From Pezicula radicicola (Eukaryota > Ascomycota > Leotiomycetes > Helotiales > Dermateaceae): a stretch of 64,000 bases of DNA. Positions 46,124 to 58,560 of this stretch are shown here, one piece after another. A program made the position numbers and the translations under genes. The stretch is taken from contig PDUO01000027.1 in NCBI GenBank assembly GCA_003008705.1, positions 4,425-68,424 on the forward strand, read 5' to 3'. The notes below the pieces were generated by a model. It was not told the origin of the DNA and did no database searches. It saw only the letters and a list, made by a program, of their open reading frames with translations. Each line of letters opens with the position of its first letter. Position 1 is the first letter of the stretch.

Positions 46124-46874
46124 CTAACCTCTGCTCTTAGTGTTGAGTATGAGAGCAACAATAAGGCTGCTTATGTTAGTAATTATTGTCCCATGTATGT
46201 GCGCGTTTACTCACCCATAGAGACCCAAAACTTCTCCGAAGATAAGGATAAGCACCATGCCAACAAAAATCCTCGACTGCTGCATATAAGATCGTACGCC
46301 CATATCGCCCACCACCCCGATGGCATACCCAGCAGCAAGTCCAGTCCCTCCAACGGACAGACCACAGGCCAGATGCATGAAACCACTGATAATCATATTA
46401 GCCGATGCCACAACCCTCGCATGGAGATGGATGTTTACTTGAATAAACTGTAATTCTGCCCTGGTGGTGGTCCCATGTCTCCTGCTATCAGGACTGCTAT
46501 GACGAGAGAATAAACGGCGATGATACCGGACATGACCACAGGGATGAGCGACTGTTGTGAAAAGATTGTAAGTATCTTATTCGTGTAACTGAGATTGCCG
46601 GAACAAGGTATACCTTCATGATCAAATCTGGCCGGAAGGTGCCTACGCCCGCAATACCAATTCCAGACTTTGCTGTACCATACGCTGCACCGAGGGCTAG
46701 AAAATAGTCAGCTTCATTCATTTGATCTTCGTATTGGTCCCATACTTCCGAATATCATCGCAGCGGCAATGCCAGCCTGTTGGAGTTATTAGTACAACGT
46801 TCACTGCTAAAGCTCGCTGCACTCACCATTCCGAAGAACGGGGCGAATTTTGGTGTGAACTCAGAGTCCGCCAT
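46124..46874 (-). CDS. vma3: V-ATPase proteolipid subunit c
   Basis: The proteolipid of the rotating Vo ring of the vacuolar H+-ATPase. Six exons give 162 aa: 46874-46827, 46776-46746, 46696-46614, 46551-46439, 46385-46215 and 46166-46124. All joins restore the family sequence: [16 protein letters not shown], then [94 protein letters not shown] and [13 protein letters not shown]. Four transmembrane helices are expected. The proton-carrying Glu of helix 4 is present (about 143). Length and ends are as usual for Vma3, and Vma11-type features are not evident. Introns are 49, 49, 62, 53 and 48 bp, so almost 35 percent of this small gene is intron. Confidence 0.95.
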
Positions 46875-47699
46875 ATTGATATCAGCTCGTTGCGAAACGC
46901 GAGCTGGTCAGTGATAAGTGGCAGAGTTCGAGGTCGGGTAGAGTGACGTTGAGAAGCAGCAGTGATGGAGCTTCTTGCGACGCCAGACTATCTCCCGCTA
47001 GATCTATTTTCGGATTAGTGCAACTTAAGACTGTTAATAAGGTCACGTGCTAAATTCAACACAGAGTCAGTCAGTTTGGGTGAAAATCCATGGTGCAGAG
47101 AACTAATAGTGAAATAGAAATGTCTAGAAGACGAATGAATGTGCAGTAGTAACTTGTGAGGTTTCTAGGAACAAGAGGATCAAGTGGAGTAGTGCGCTCT
47201 CCATGTTGGCCTCATACAGGGGCTACTCTTTGTTGTATGGCAGCCCGCGGTAGCGAGTAGGCCCGAGAAGGCCAATAATGAGGACCTCCAGATTACAATA
47301 TTCTATTCTAATCCACCAGCACGCACGACTCAACTGCGCTCACTACGCCCCCAGAACTCAATGCGCTTCCCCATACTCGGCTTCACCGTATAGCTCTGCG
47401 ACTGGGTACGAGAGAGACATTGGTGTTGTCGTACTTTCCGGTCAACCGCGTGAACTACCCTCGTTCCTGACAAGCCGCCCGACTACAAGGCTTGCAATAG
47501 TGCCTTAAACCTCACGATATATCGGTCGACCTGCGGCGGGATTCCGTCGGCGTCGACACATAGGGAAAAAGGGCTGTCTGGACTTTGAGGTCGCCGGGGT
47601 GGCCCTCGGTTTGAGGTGTGGTTGTTGATCTCCCAACAGCGCTGAAGAATAGTATTGAGCCGCCGTCCAGAGACTGCCATCAACACAGGTGGAATCAGT
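46875..47699. promoter_or_regulatory. Divergent promoter region of VMA3 and the Rho1 GEF
   Basis: 825 bp between two start codons facing away from each other. No TATA box or repeat stands out. Short frames at 47278-47508 (+) are not supported as genes but may act as upstream frames in the GEF leader. Confidence 0.45.
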
Positions 47700-50600
47700 A
47701 TGGCAGACTATCAGGGAGGCCGAGGGAATGGCCAACGTGCCAACGACTATGGAGGATCCCCGAATTACAATCGAGAAGCAGCTTTCTCAGATATCTTTGG
47801 TCAGACCCCTCCACCTGGTCGATCGCAGACCATGACTTCATCTGTGCCACCCCCTTCACCTATGAATCAAGGCCGTACGCAGACGATGAACTCTGCGATG
47901 CAGCATAGTATGCAACAACGGCAGCCCCCTCCTCGCCCACAACAACCAGGATACCATTCACCCACTGGAAGCATGCCGAACGGTGGAGGGATGAACGGTT
48001 ACCCACAAGCGCAAAGACAACCACAGCCTGGTCAGGTCTCGTCACAACCACAGCCTCAATATCTGCCGCAGCAAGTTCGTCCAGATCGCAGGCCGTACGC
48101 TACACCCCAGCGCATCAATCCCCGCGGTCAAGCTCAACAACAGCAACCCAGGCCACTCCCACAACAACAGTACTACGCTAACAGTGGGCCTGCACTTGCA
48201 TCAGATCCGTACCGTTCACAATCCATGGCGAGTATCCCTAGGCCTAATATGTACCAACCTCAAGCGAATAATTTTCACCAAGCGCCAGCGAACGCATTCC
48301 GACAAGGCCCATATCAACACTCCTCCCAAACAACGGCTCAGGGTCGAGTAGTGCCAGAAAGACATGATGACCGAGCAATGTCGTTGACAAGTTATCCTCA
48401 AGATCGTGTTCAACACCAAACGATGAGCGGCCGTGTGATTCCAAATAGGAGAATATCAGGAAGTGGACAATCTCCAGACGTACAAGGGAATGGATATGTC
48501 ATACCTGGGCCAAAAAGCCCTGCTACCCAAACTCGGAATGCGAGCATAGCATCATCAACGACTGCTGCAGACATGAGTCGGACAATGTCGATGGCGTCTA
48601 CAATTGCGCCCACAATTACCACCTCCGCCGAACAAAATGATTCTTTAGCGCACCGTACTTCTGTAGCTAAGTCTGTCAGTAGCGGCACTGGGACACGACA
48701 GAAGTCACCTCTAGTCTATCCTGCATTGCTCTCCCGTGTCGGCGAATGCTTCCGGGAAAAGATTCAGGTTGGAGATAGGACTAAGAATGATCTTACTTAC
48801 AAGAACTCTTTTAGCGGATCTGAAGCTGTTGATATCATCTCTTATATTATCAAGACAACGGACCGGAACCTGGCGTTGCTCCTGGGTAGAGCTCTTGATG
48901 CTCAAAAGTTCTTTCACGATGTGACATACGATCATAGGCTCCGAGACTCAGCAGCGGAGATGTATCAATTCCGTGAAACAATGATGGATGAGCCACAAGA
49001 AGGCCCAGAGGTCAACGGTGTATTTGTGTTGCTCACTGAATGCTATTCCCCGACATGCACGCGCGACCAACTCTGTTATTCGATAGCATGCCCCCGAAGA
49101 CTAGAGCAACAATCACGCTTGAATTTGAAACCAAGCGGTCTTCGTCGTGCAAAATCCGAAGCTAGTTTGCATGATGTTGACGAGCCAGACGAACAAAAGC
49201 TGTGGATTAACACCGTCACCCAAGAGATCGCAGATAGCGTTAGTGAACGCGAAAAGAAACGGCAAGAGGTCATTTCTGAAATTATGTATACAGAGAGAGA
49301 CTTTGTAAAGGATCTCGAATATCTACGTGACTTCTGGATTCTGCCTCTACGAGCTCAAAGTCCTTCATCTCCAATTCCCGAAACGCGTAAGGAAAGAATC
49401 GTGCAAACAATCTTCACTAACATATTGGACCCTCCAAGTATCCACGCCGTCAGCTCAAGATTTTCAGATGCTCTGACCGCGCGTCAAAAGAAGCACCCTG
49501 TTGTTCAGTGTGTGGGGGATATTTTCCTGCAATTTGTGCCCCAATTCGAACCTTTTATTACATACGGTTCGAACCAATTGCAGGCAAAATTCGAATTTGA
49601 GAATGAACGATCGCTCAACCCGTTCTTCTCGAAGTTTGTGGACGAAACGGAGCGCCGCAAGGAATCAAGAAAGTTAGAGCTGAATGGATACCTCACGAAG
49701 CCCACAACAAGACTGGCACGTTATCCTCTTTTACTTGATAATGTGCTTAAGTACACCGATCCTGAGAGCCAGGATAAAATTGATATTCCGAAGGCTATGG
49801 CGATGATTAAGGAACTCCTTTCCAGGGTTAATGCAGAGTCTGGCAAGGCAGAAAATCGTTTCAACCTGAGAAGACTACACGAGCAACTTCGATTCCGCCC
49901 AGCAGAGCGAGTGGATCTCAAGCTTACGGATCCAGGTAGAGACTTAATTTACAAAGGAGCATTGAAAAAGACACCCACTGACCCAGCTGAAATCACTGTC
50001 TACCTTTTCGACCATGCTTTACTTTTGGTTCGCATTAAAATGGTGGGAAAGAAGGAGGAGGTTAAGGTTTATAAACGACCCATTCCGCTTGAACTCCTTT
50101 ACGTTCGCGAGATGGAAGAAGTGATGCCAAAATTTGGTGTAGTCAAGCGACCATCGTCTAGCTTGATACCCGGAGCGAAAGGAAATGCAGACACAGGAAA
50201 GAAAGAAGGGTGGCCTATCACATTCAAGCATCTCGGTAAAGGTGGATATGAGTTGACGTTGTATGCGACCACCGAAGGAGCCAGGAAGAAGTGGATGGAG
50301 TATATTGGAAAACAACAAGACTTGCTTCGGAAACGTGGCGATTTTTACAACAAAGCTATTGTGTCCAGTAACTTCTTTTCTGCGACCAACAGAGTCAATT
50401 GCGCTGCGCCTTTCGATGGAGGGCGGAAGCTTATTTACGGAACAGATTCCGGCATATTTATATCGGATCGCAGAACAAAAGACGCTGCTGCGAAGCCAGT
50501 TCGGGTTCTGGATGCCACCAATGTTACTCAGATCGACGTTCTCGAAGAATACCAACTCCTCTTGGTACTATCCCAAAAGACTTTGTGGTCTTATCCGCTG

Positions 50601-51460
50601 TCTGCATTGAATCCCACCGAATCGACGCTTTCCAAGCGCCCGAGGAAGATACAAAGCCATTGCAATTTTTTCAAGACTGGAATTTGTTTAGGTCGTCATC
50701 TTGTCTGTTGCGTAAAGTCCTCAGCATTGTCAACAACCATTAAAGTGTTCGAGCCTAATGACGCCATGTCGAAAGGCAAAAAGCAGAAAGGATTCAAAAT
50801 GTTTAACGGTGGCGGGCAGGATGAATTGAAGGCGTTCAAGGAGTTCTACATCCCAACGGAATCAACTTCCATTCACTTCCTCAAATCGAAGCTCTGCGTA
50901 GCGGTTGCAAAGGGATTCGAAGTTGTGTCCTTGGAAACACTAGAGACCCAAGAATTGCTAGACAAAGCAGACACTTCACTTGACTTCGTACAAAATATCC
51001 AGGGTAAGCCAATACACATCGAAAGACTTAATGGCGAGTTCCTTCTCAACTATTCCGAGTTTTCGTTCTTTGTCAATCGCAATGGTTGGCGAGCTAGGCC
51101 TGATTGGAGAATCGATTGGGAGGGCCTGCCACAAAGCTTTGCGCTTTCGTACCCTTGGATACTGGCGTTCGAGTCAAACTTCATCGAGCTCAGGAACATT
51201 GACACAAATTATGTACATATTGTGCCGCATCGCAACATCCGTATGCTTCACACGAGTACCCGAGAGGTAGGTTTTCTTGTTGACTTGGTTTTCACGAGAA
51301 GCTTTTGACTAACAAAACCTAGATTCTTTACGCCTATGAAGATGAGAGCGGCCAAGACGTTGTAGCAGCCATTGACTTTTGGCCAGCTGGACGCAAACCG
51401 GAACAGCCTGCTTTACCGGCACCACCAGCAGCAAATCCTTCCCATTCACATCCACGGTAG
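47700..51460 (+). CDS. rom2: Rho1 guanine nucleotide exchange factor (Rom2 type)
   Basis: Activates Rho1 in the cell-wall integrity pathway at the plasma membrane. Exons 47700-51266 and 51323-51460 give 1234 aa. Order: a disordered Pro/Gln-rich head (1-335); a DEP domain (about 338-430, ending in RLRDSAAEMYQF); a Dbl-homology domain (about 520-727) opening with RQEVISEIMYTERDFV and including LNGYLTKPTTRLARYPLLL; a PH domain (about 740-880, starting DLIYKGALKK); and a citron/CNH domain (about 890-1190). The short last exon encodes ILYAYEDESGQDVV and a Pro/Ala tail. The domain order is that of yeast Rom1/Rom2. The first ATG in the frame is 47700, although the frame is open further upstream. Confidence 0.94.
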
Positions 51461-52923
51461 ACGTGCGACGCCCATTTACAATGCGGAGTTTGCATCCGCT
51501 CTTTGGAGGTCCGGCTTGGGATATACTTCCCAACTAACCCTTTTTTCCCGTGTCCAAACCTTTCTACTGTCGATTTCTCCTAGGGTGTGCTGGACACAGC
51601 TACGTGCATTTTCAAGGTCTTCTGGACACATAATTGTGTCTCGATGATTGATGCAGTGTGGTGGGTGGGATGCTTGTCTTATTAGTGACAACTCAGCGAA
51701 CGGCGTACAGTGGATTATGGGTTTCGGGCATATTTCTGTACATTTGCCCTTGTAGTCCTATCGAATAGATGGTGTGTGCTCGATCGGCATTCTTCGAACT
51801 TGGCTTCATTCAGACACAGCATTTTCTTCAGGATAATAATGACAAGAGGTTGCATTGTTTTCTTTGCATGTTTTCTTTACATGTACTACTGTATAGCAAG
51901 GGGGCCTGTTTCGTTCGTTCGTTCGGGATACCCAAAGCAGTCCGTTTGATGGAGAAGCCAATAATAATGCCAAGTGATCTCCAAATCGGACCTTTCGTTG
52001 ATCCAAGGGCTTCGAGTCTTGGAGATGCTGAACATCGGACCGAAACATGGGTCGGTGGTGATACTGGTGTGTTGTTCTGTGTCTCTGTTTCAGCCTTGTG
52101 CCAGCCTTGCCTGTAAGGTTCTGATGATTCTGGTGGTTCATGCACGCTATTTGGGGTCCATTTATTTCACTTTTCCTGAATTGTCCTCCCCATCGAGACT
52201 GCCCAACAGATCTACTGATTTTGCATGACGCTACATAACCGTTACTCACACCACCCGCGTGAAAATCATCACCAAAAAGTATATTTAGAACCATGAAGCC
52301 GAAGCCGAAGCCTCTGCATCTCTGATCTGGCACGGTGTATGGACTCCTTAAAAATGGACCCGGAGCCTATGCTAAATTTTGACACAGGTTTCGCGCTCGA
52401 GCGGCCCTGCCAATAGGCCCAATAGGAAAGCCATGTGCGCCGTGAACAGTGTCGCGACTCGGTGGCTAAGTAACTCTACCGTGTCTACGACCCGTCCTCC
52501 ACGCTTCTGGTTTGCTGAAGCATCCTGAGCTCGTGTGAACGGAGCGTGAGTCCTTGGATTCCCCTCAAGGAACTTGGATGATGTGAGCAGCGTTGCATTG
52601 ATAGTCGCAAGGTGTTTAGAGGCTGATCGAGTCGGAGAGTGACAAAATGTATGGAGACTGTCGACTCTCGGGACTTGCCTCCAGCTGCATTGATGCCTCG
52701 ATGGATACTTGGAGCTCGACCCTGGGCCTGGAACCTTTCGGATCTCTGTGCTGTGAGGTTTGAAAAAGAAAGTATACAACTACTAATACGTGCCCATTCT
52801 CTTGTTTTTTGTTTTCTGACAAAGGTATAAACCATCCGACTCTTCCAGATCTTGATCACATCAACCATCGATTCAATTCTTCACCAAATCCAAATCCCGC
52901 CTCCAACTACCAACATAAACACA
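51461..52923. other. Intergenic, no gene seen
   Basis: The 3' flank of the GEF and the upstream region of the small Cys-rich gene. Several open frames of about 100-175 codons occur on both strands (for example 51806-52333, minus) with no family resemblance and no support. A TATA-like GGTATAAA at about 52825 lies 95-100 bp before the ATG of the next gene. Confidence 0.5.
52824..52831 (+). promoter_or_regulatory. TATA-like box of the small Cys-rich gene
   Basis: GGTATAAA about 95 bp upstream of the ATG at 52924. Its spacing resembles that of the protease TATA box in this window. Confidence 0.45.
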
Positions 52924-53280
52924 ATGGCCTGCTACTGTGCAAACTACTACGTAAGTGGCCATAGCTCCCTCTTTTGCACAACCACATCAAAACTAACAGT
53001 CATATTATCAGGGCTCCATCAACTGCCACAACACAGTCTCAAAATTTGGGGATCGTTGTGCCCTCTGTCTGGTAAAGCCCATCCCTAAAGAATACATAAT
53101 GAAACATTCTTGACTAACAATTATTAGTCAACACACAGCAACTCTACTGTTTCAAGAGCAATGCAGAACGGCGTGCCCCAAGCGAACGAACAATGGGTAG
53201 AGCAGAGCAAGCGAGAACAGCTCCGAAGAGAAGAAGAGAAACACCGCAGACAAAGAGTAGCAAGAACTGCCAGCTCGTAG
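52924..53280 (+). CDS. Small Cys-rich protein in three exons (79 aa)
   Basis: Exons 52924-52950, 53012-53071 and 53128-53280, joined at GT-AG introns of 61 and 56 bp, give 79 aa. Both introns have CTAAC branch-like sites. The head is MACYCANYYGS with Cys at 3, 5, 14, 25 and 28 (CxC, C, CxxC), a likely metal-binding or disulphide knot. The rest (about 30-79) is a highly charged Arg/Glu/Gln helix. There is no signal peptide. I recall similar short MACYC-type hypothetical proteins in filamentous ascomycetes but no function. Each exon lies in an open frame too short to be noticed alone, while the spliced frame is clean to the stop. Confidence 0.65.
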
Positions 53281-53691
53281 ATCTCGCAGGCCCTTGGGTG
53301 GACAACATTTGAGATTTAGCACGTTGGAAATGGTATAGAAATGGAGGGCGTTCATCACTTCTTGGGGTGTTTTGGTATGGCTGGAACATGCACTCATTTT
53401 ATGGTTTTATACCCACGGAGGAAAAGTCAATCGGAAATTGAAGCAAAAGACATAAAATTAATCGGCCCAGGAAGGTCGTCATAATCATGGCTGGGCCATG
53501 CCCAGTTTATAAGGGTATAACCATACGAAACCATATCGTCATAATATACATAAATTACACGTCAATAATGTGAATCGCCAATGTCCAGATTCCCAATGCC
53601 ATCGTCCCATGAAACCCAGTAAATCCAACGCCTGCCATGTGTCGTCCCAGACGTAGATCTCCCATACCTTATTTTGTTTCTTGTCCGCGTG
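53281..53691. other. Intergenic between convergent genes
   Basis: 410 bp holding the 3' ends of the Cys-rich gene (+) and the membrane protein gene (-). Nothing else seen. Confidence 0.5.
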
Positions 53692-54371
53692 TTACCACAT
53701 CCGTCTTCGATATCCCCCCATCGTCCCTTCTTCCGAGCCCTCCATCAAGTCCTGTTTGATCTTCTTCCGCCGTTCTGCTCGACTCATTTGTTCCCACGGA
53801 ATAACTTCTGGTGTAGATGCTGCTTGTTGAAGGTTTGCTTGCTGGGGAATGTTGGCTGCAGGCTGAGGGGGCTTCTGTTCTGCACCAATAATTTTCTGGC
53901 TCCCAGATGACTGCTCTTCGGAAGTCTCTAGGTCTTCTGTCGGGAGTCGATTTTTGCTGGGCTTCCTTGACCTCGGAGATTCCTGCTCTTCAAGCACTAC
54001 AACCCCAGCATCTGCTTCAGAACTCTCCGGTTCTGAGACTTTAACTTCGACCACATCTACTCCATCTACGAGAACGCTCTCGGATTCACTCTCCAGGTTT
54101 AATTGATCTGTTGGATCAGGCGCAGGATTAGGTTCTCTAAATTGGTTTGGTAGAAAGAATATGTCGGTTGGTCTCGGTTTAGGTTTGACAGCTGCTCGTA
54201 AATCGCGAACCGTTTTCTGCTGCACCGCATATCCGCTTAAAAAGAGGGCCGATGTGAATAGAAAGACTTGATGATTGTTAGTTTATTGTTTGGTAGACAG
54301 ACTATGGAATGCGACCTACCGACAAATGACGAGATGGCTACTGAGACTTGGCTCGATGTGAGAAGCACCAT
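53692..54371 (-). CDS. Small single-span membrane protein, function unknown
   Basis: Exons 54371-54320 and 54266-53692 give 208 aa. The N-terminal hydrophobic helix (about 6-32, VAISSFVVFLFTSALFLSGY) spans the splice junction, which supports the intron (53 bp). A conserved-looking QQKTVRDLRAAVKPKP follows, then an acidic, disordered middle rich in Glu, Ser and Pro, and a basic end with EQMSRAERRKKIKQDL. The lack of a second hydrophobic segment suggests a signal-anchored protein with a long cytosolic or luminal tail. I recognise the pattern as a fungal hypothetical protein only. It is divergent from PRP38, with 304 bp between the favoured starts. Confidence 0.7.
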
Positions 54372-54675
54372 GGTATAACGTGCCTTGTGACGGATGACGG
54401 ATTGTAGATAATTGTAAAAGAATGACTTGTTGTATGTAGAGGAGAACTTGTACAGGAATTTACCGTTACAGTATATGGACTTGTCAAGATTCATATCGAG
54501 ATGAGTAGAAGACGTGTCATTCCGTAAATAGTGGCGTTCTGGCATGGCAACAATCGCAGCGATAAGAAAATTGTCTCGGGCACCTTCGTACCAGTTGCTT
54601 CAACCTTTCTCAGCATCCCCAAACACCTTCGTCTTCACCCACCACTCGCATTCTTCAATCCCTTTGCGACTCAAG

Positions 54676-55431
54676 ATGGCGACTCACCGCGCAGATGCAA
54701 GTCGGTTCCTCGACGAGCGCGGCTCCTCAGGTCCTCTCGCACCAAATGGTCTCAACCCCGCGACGATAATGGAGAAGCCGGTGCGCGAGCGCATAATCGA
54801 CTGCTACTTCTGGAAGGACCAATGTTTCGGCGTCAACGAAGCCGACATTGTAAACCGTGTCGTCGAGCACGTCCATTTCATTGGAGGTACTTACGGTGAT
54901 GCGCAACGACCTTCACCCTTCCTATGCCTCGCCTTCAAACTCCTCCAACTGGGTCCCAGTGACGATGTCTTGCGAGAGTATCTGGAGTATGGGGGTGAGA
55001 AATTCAAATATCTGAGGGCGCTGGCTTGCTTCTATGTTAGGATGACGAGGAAGGCTACGGATGTTTATACTACGCTGGAGCCGTTCTTGACTGATTATCG
55101 GAAGTTGAAGAATAAGAGGAGGGCTGGGACGACGTTAACGTATATGGATCAGTTTGTGGATGATCTCTTGACCAAGGAAAGAGTTTGTGCGACATCTCTC
55201 TATAAGATGCCGAAGAGGGAGATTCTGGAGGATCTGGGAAACCTTGAACCGCGAGTTAGTGCCTTGGGCGATATCGAGGACTTGTTGGATGAAGATGATG
55301 ATGTGCAAGAGACCGAGGGTAATGGGGATGCGCCAGAGAGGGTACAGAGTCCAGGCTCTGAATTTGGGAATGAAGTGGATGTCGATACTGCTGAGAAGGA
55401 ACTAGTAGCGAATGGAGCAAAGGAATCATGA
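54676..55431 (+). CDS. prp38: Pre-mRNA-splicing factor PRP38
   Basis: A spliceosome component needed for activation of the U4/U6-U5 tri-snRNP. The single exon gives 251 aa from ATG 54676 (MATHRADASRFLDERG). The PRP38 domain covers about residues 20-205: NPATIMEKPVRERIIDCYFW, FGVNEADIV, FIGGTYG, PFLCLAFKLLQLGP, YLRALACFYVRM, YRKLKNKRR, MDQFVDDLL and LEPRVSALGD. The C-terminal 45 residues are acidic (DEDDD) and lack the RS domain of animal homologues. An in-frame ATG at 54544 would add 44 residues rich in Ser, Pro and Arg; it is less likely because family similarity begins after 54676. Confidence 0.94.
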   Translation: MATHRADASRFLDERGSSGPLAPNGLNPATIMEKPVRERIIDCYFWKDQCFGVNEADIVNRVVEHVHFIGGTYGDAQRPSPFLCLAFKLLQLGPSDDVLREYLEYGGEKFKYLRALACFYVRMTRKATDVYTTLEPFLTDYRKLKNKRRAGTTLTYMDQFVDDLLTKERVCATSLYKMPKREILEDLGNLEPRVSALGDIEDLLDEDDDVQETEGNGDAPERVQSPGSEFGNEVDVDTAEKELVANGAKES

Positions 55432-56691
55432 ACATAAGAAAATCAAGGCGTCTGGCGTGGGTGCATGGCGGCGGGTTTGGAAAAGCATTTACGTATACCC
55501 AATTGAACAAGATTTCAAACGGCTGGATAATACCAAATATTTTTATTGGCAGATATTATTTGTTGTAAAGGTTGCCCCTTTTGTCTTAGTCGTTTTCTGA
55601 TGCCAGAAAACGATCCATGGGATGTTGTTACTACCGCCTGAATATATCTAAGAGGTAGAAGCTGTAGGAGTATAGTAATTCGCTTAATATCTTGCTTGAT
55701 AGCTTACTGAATTTAGATAACTAACTTGATTTGGCTGTCTCACGTATTATAAGCAACTTAACTGATTCCGAGTTTCCACTCATTAATGCGAATACCTGAC
55801 TTAAATTAAGGAAATCATTTTGCTCTTGCGTAACTGAGCATTGCGCCTGAATAAAGTCAATCATATGTAGACCAAAGCTGAAAATATATCCAAAGAAAGT
55901 AGGAGATAGAAGAGGTCTACGTCAAAACTAGTAGAGCAATTCAGACATACTAGTACATCTGCTTCTCTTGGTTCGCAGGTTATATTGAACGCACCACACT
56001 CTCTTGTTTTCATGCAAAACGGAGGCATAGCTAGTTATCTTACAGGTTACTGCCACAACCGAACCTACAGCAGAAGGTTAGTGTGGCAACAGGACGTCAG
56101 AAGTAGAACAAGAATTGAGATGTTAGTAAGTCAAAGGGTCATAGTAAACAAACCATTGTTTAAAGGGTGTTATCATAATAGGCACCCTAATGTTTGCTGG
56201 TAGAAAAGAACCAATACTAGCGTAGCTTAGTGCTACTTTCCGCGATATATCTAGAGCTTTTGCACTCGACCTCATTCATCTAATTTCTACGAGTATGAGT
56301 TCTTTATGAAAGAAATTATGGGGGATTTCGAGCAAAACTTGCAAAAGTGGTGCCTGTTTAAGCGACATGGGTTTAGCGAGGGATGGGATGGCTGTGACTT
56401 GTACTACATAGATAGTTTAGACTGACTAAAAATAAGAGACTCTGGAGAACAGAAGCATTGTAGCGAGATGGAGCAAAAAGGATTGGAAGCTAGAAGGTAG
56501 AGTTCGAACCCAAGGGGAGCATAAGTACAGTACTCAACTGAGGCAATGCCAAGGTATCGTGTACAAGACGACTATGAGATTGACTGTTTATTGCTATTAT
56601 CAGTTCCATTGCTGAATCTATTCTGTAGGGTATCTTGTTCCTAGATAAATGGATAAAAAAACGCCGAGTACCAAAATGTTAGGAAGTCCAC
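55432..56691. other. Intergenic, no gene seen
   Basis: Somewhat AT-rich non-coding DNA between the convergent PRP38 and phosphoesterase genes. Short frames (55985-56203, +) have no family resemblance. Confidence 0.5.
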
Positions 56692-58560
56692 TTAACAATC
56701 TTGCCCCCAATTCTCCTTGATCCACTCTGCCAACAATTCGGTGAAAGACTCGTCAAGATACGATTGGACATCGGTTTTAGTATACTTCTCACCGGTGAAT
56801 GCCAATGCCGTCAATATCCAAGGTTGGATGAAATCGATAAAAACTAGGTCGACTGTTTTCGGCTCAACTTTCTCTGGGAATGCGGCCGTTGACTCGATAC
56901 AGTTTGGAACGCGGTAGAATGAGATTGGCGAATGAATAGTATCATCGCCATCATCCCCTGCATCGTCACGAGTAGTATAACCAGGTACGAGATCTGGCTT
57001 TGTCATGCTACCTAAAGGGGTTTGAGAACCGGGAAGAAACGTCTCTGGTAAGGGAACGACATCACTCTGGATTGATATATGCTCGGGCGATGTGAGTTGA
57101 GACGGCTTTAGTCCTGATGCTTCGAAAACAGGACCGCCGCTATTGATGAGCTGCAAAACCTTTTTGGCCGACGTATACGGGACGTCTCTGAGATATACGA
57201 ACTTGCTAACGAAAGGGCAGACGATGTAGGTGGTATCGCGAGTAAATGCGCCTTTAAAGATATCGAAGCGCATAGCACCAGTGTTTGTAATGACTATTCT
57301 GGGAATATCTGCCCGGTCTGGGTTGGTAGCAATTTGTGGTAACACTTCATCTTCCAACCATGTAAAAAGACTGTCGTTGCTCGGGTATTGTGCCCTGTTC
57401 AGCCACAGGTCTTTCGGTGCACACCCAAAATTGTGGTCGAGCTCTAGTGATTTCCGAGCCTCATGTATCATGGCTGAAACTTTCTTGCCGTGATCTGTAG
57501 GAAATGTCGACGAGTTGAGCCCCGTGTGGTAGTGGAATCCATATAGGTTGTTGTCGATATATCTTCTCTTGAAGGACATACTGGCACTTGATTCTTTAAC
57601 TTCGGAATTTGCTTTCCCTCCCTTCACCTTTATACCTTCTATAGAAGCCCATCCGATAGTCTCCATGTAGCGACCACTCTGCAGACCGTATGCCTGGGAA
57701 TCATACTTAGCAAAATCACGAATATGACTATGTCCTCCGAAAAATTGAATTGGCGTGTCCCAGTTCTGACTTCTAATGGCCTTGTAAAGCGCATTGTACT
57801 CAGGTCCATTTAGTGTCACATGGCCGATGACTACAAATAAATCGACATCCTCTCTTATTGCATCCTGAAACCACTTTTCTTGGATGGTTTTCTCAACCGG
57901 CTGCACAACCGTGTTATTTGCATTTCCTGTGAAGTCAAATAGGAAGCCAAAAGCGGCAATTTTGATGCCCTGGTTCTTGGTGGTGAACTTCCGATATCGT
58001 TGCGCCATTGGGACTTGTTCTCCCGTCTTCGGGTCAATGTAATCAAGATTTGAGGCGAGGTATTTGCCCTTGAAGTTTGGCACTGTTTCTGTATATTCTC
58101 GGGCTGCAGCTTCAAGCTTGTATAACTCATGGTTGCCAGTGCAGATAACGTCGATGTCTTGTTCCCTCAAGATATCGGAAGTGTACCGGCCCTTGGGGTC
58201 TGAGGCATCATAGAGACCATTTCCTTCTACTCGATCTCCAGTATCAACAAGGAGAATATCAACGCCACTGTCATCTGCCTTTTGGCGCATTCGTTCGGCG
58301 AAGGAAATATAGTCGCCCCAATCAGCGGAGTATTGAGGCCTGGATGTTGTTAGATATTCGTTTTCTTGGTATACAGAGGCCTTGGTTTACTCTTGGAGGT
58401 GGCCAGCATGCCAGCCATGCGTGTCAGTTGTCTGCAAAAAATTCAGTTGGCCCCATGGTAATGGTCGCATGGGTGCAGGCACGGGTGCCGGCGATGATGG
58501 TTGCGAAGCTGAGACGAGGGAAGCCAGTAGGCAAGTCCACGACAGCGCCCGGGTCGTCAT
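56692..58560 (-). CDS. Secreted calcineurin-like metallophosphoesterase (5'-nucleotidase-like)
   Basis: Exons 58560-58391 and 58339-56692 give 605 aa. A signal peptide (about 1-19) is followed by a Pro-rich linker. The dimetal phosphoesterase motifs are all present: [11 protein letters not shown] (DxH, just before the splice), [20 protein letters not shown] and GGHSHIRD. The second half ([23 protein letters not shown]) fits the substrate domain of 5'-nucleotidase-like enzymes. The final region is specific to fungal members. It probably releases phosphate from nucleotides or similar monoesters outside the cell or in the vacuole; the substrate is not readable from sequence. The splice (intron 52 bp) restores [15 protein letters not shown]. 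The gene diverges from HER2. Confidence 0.86.

Noticed and set aside
51806..52333. 175-codon minus-strand frame
   Set aside because: Length is notable but composition is mixed, no domain is recognised and it competes with plus-strand frames in the same DNA.
56498..56525. GTTCGAACCC, resembling a tRNA T-loop
   Set aside because: No paired stems or other tRNA arms around it.
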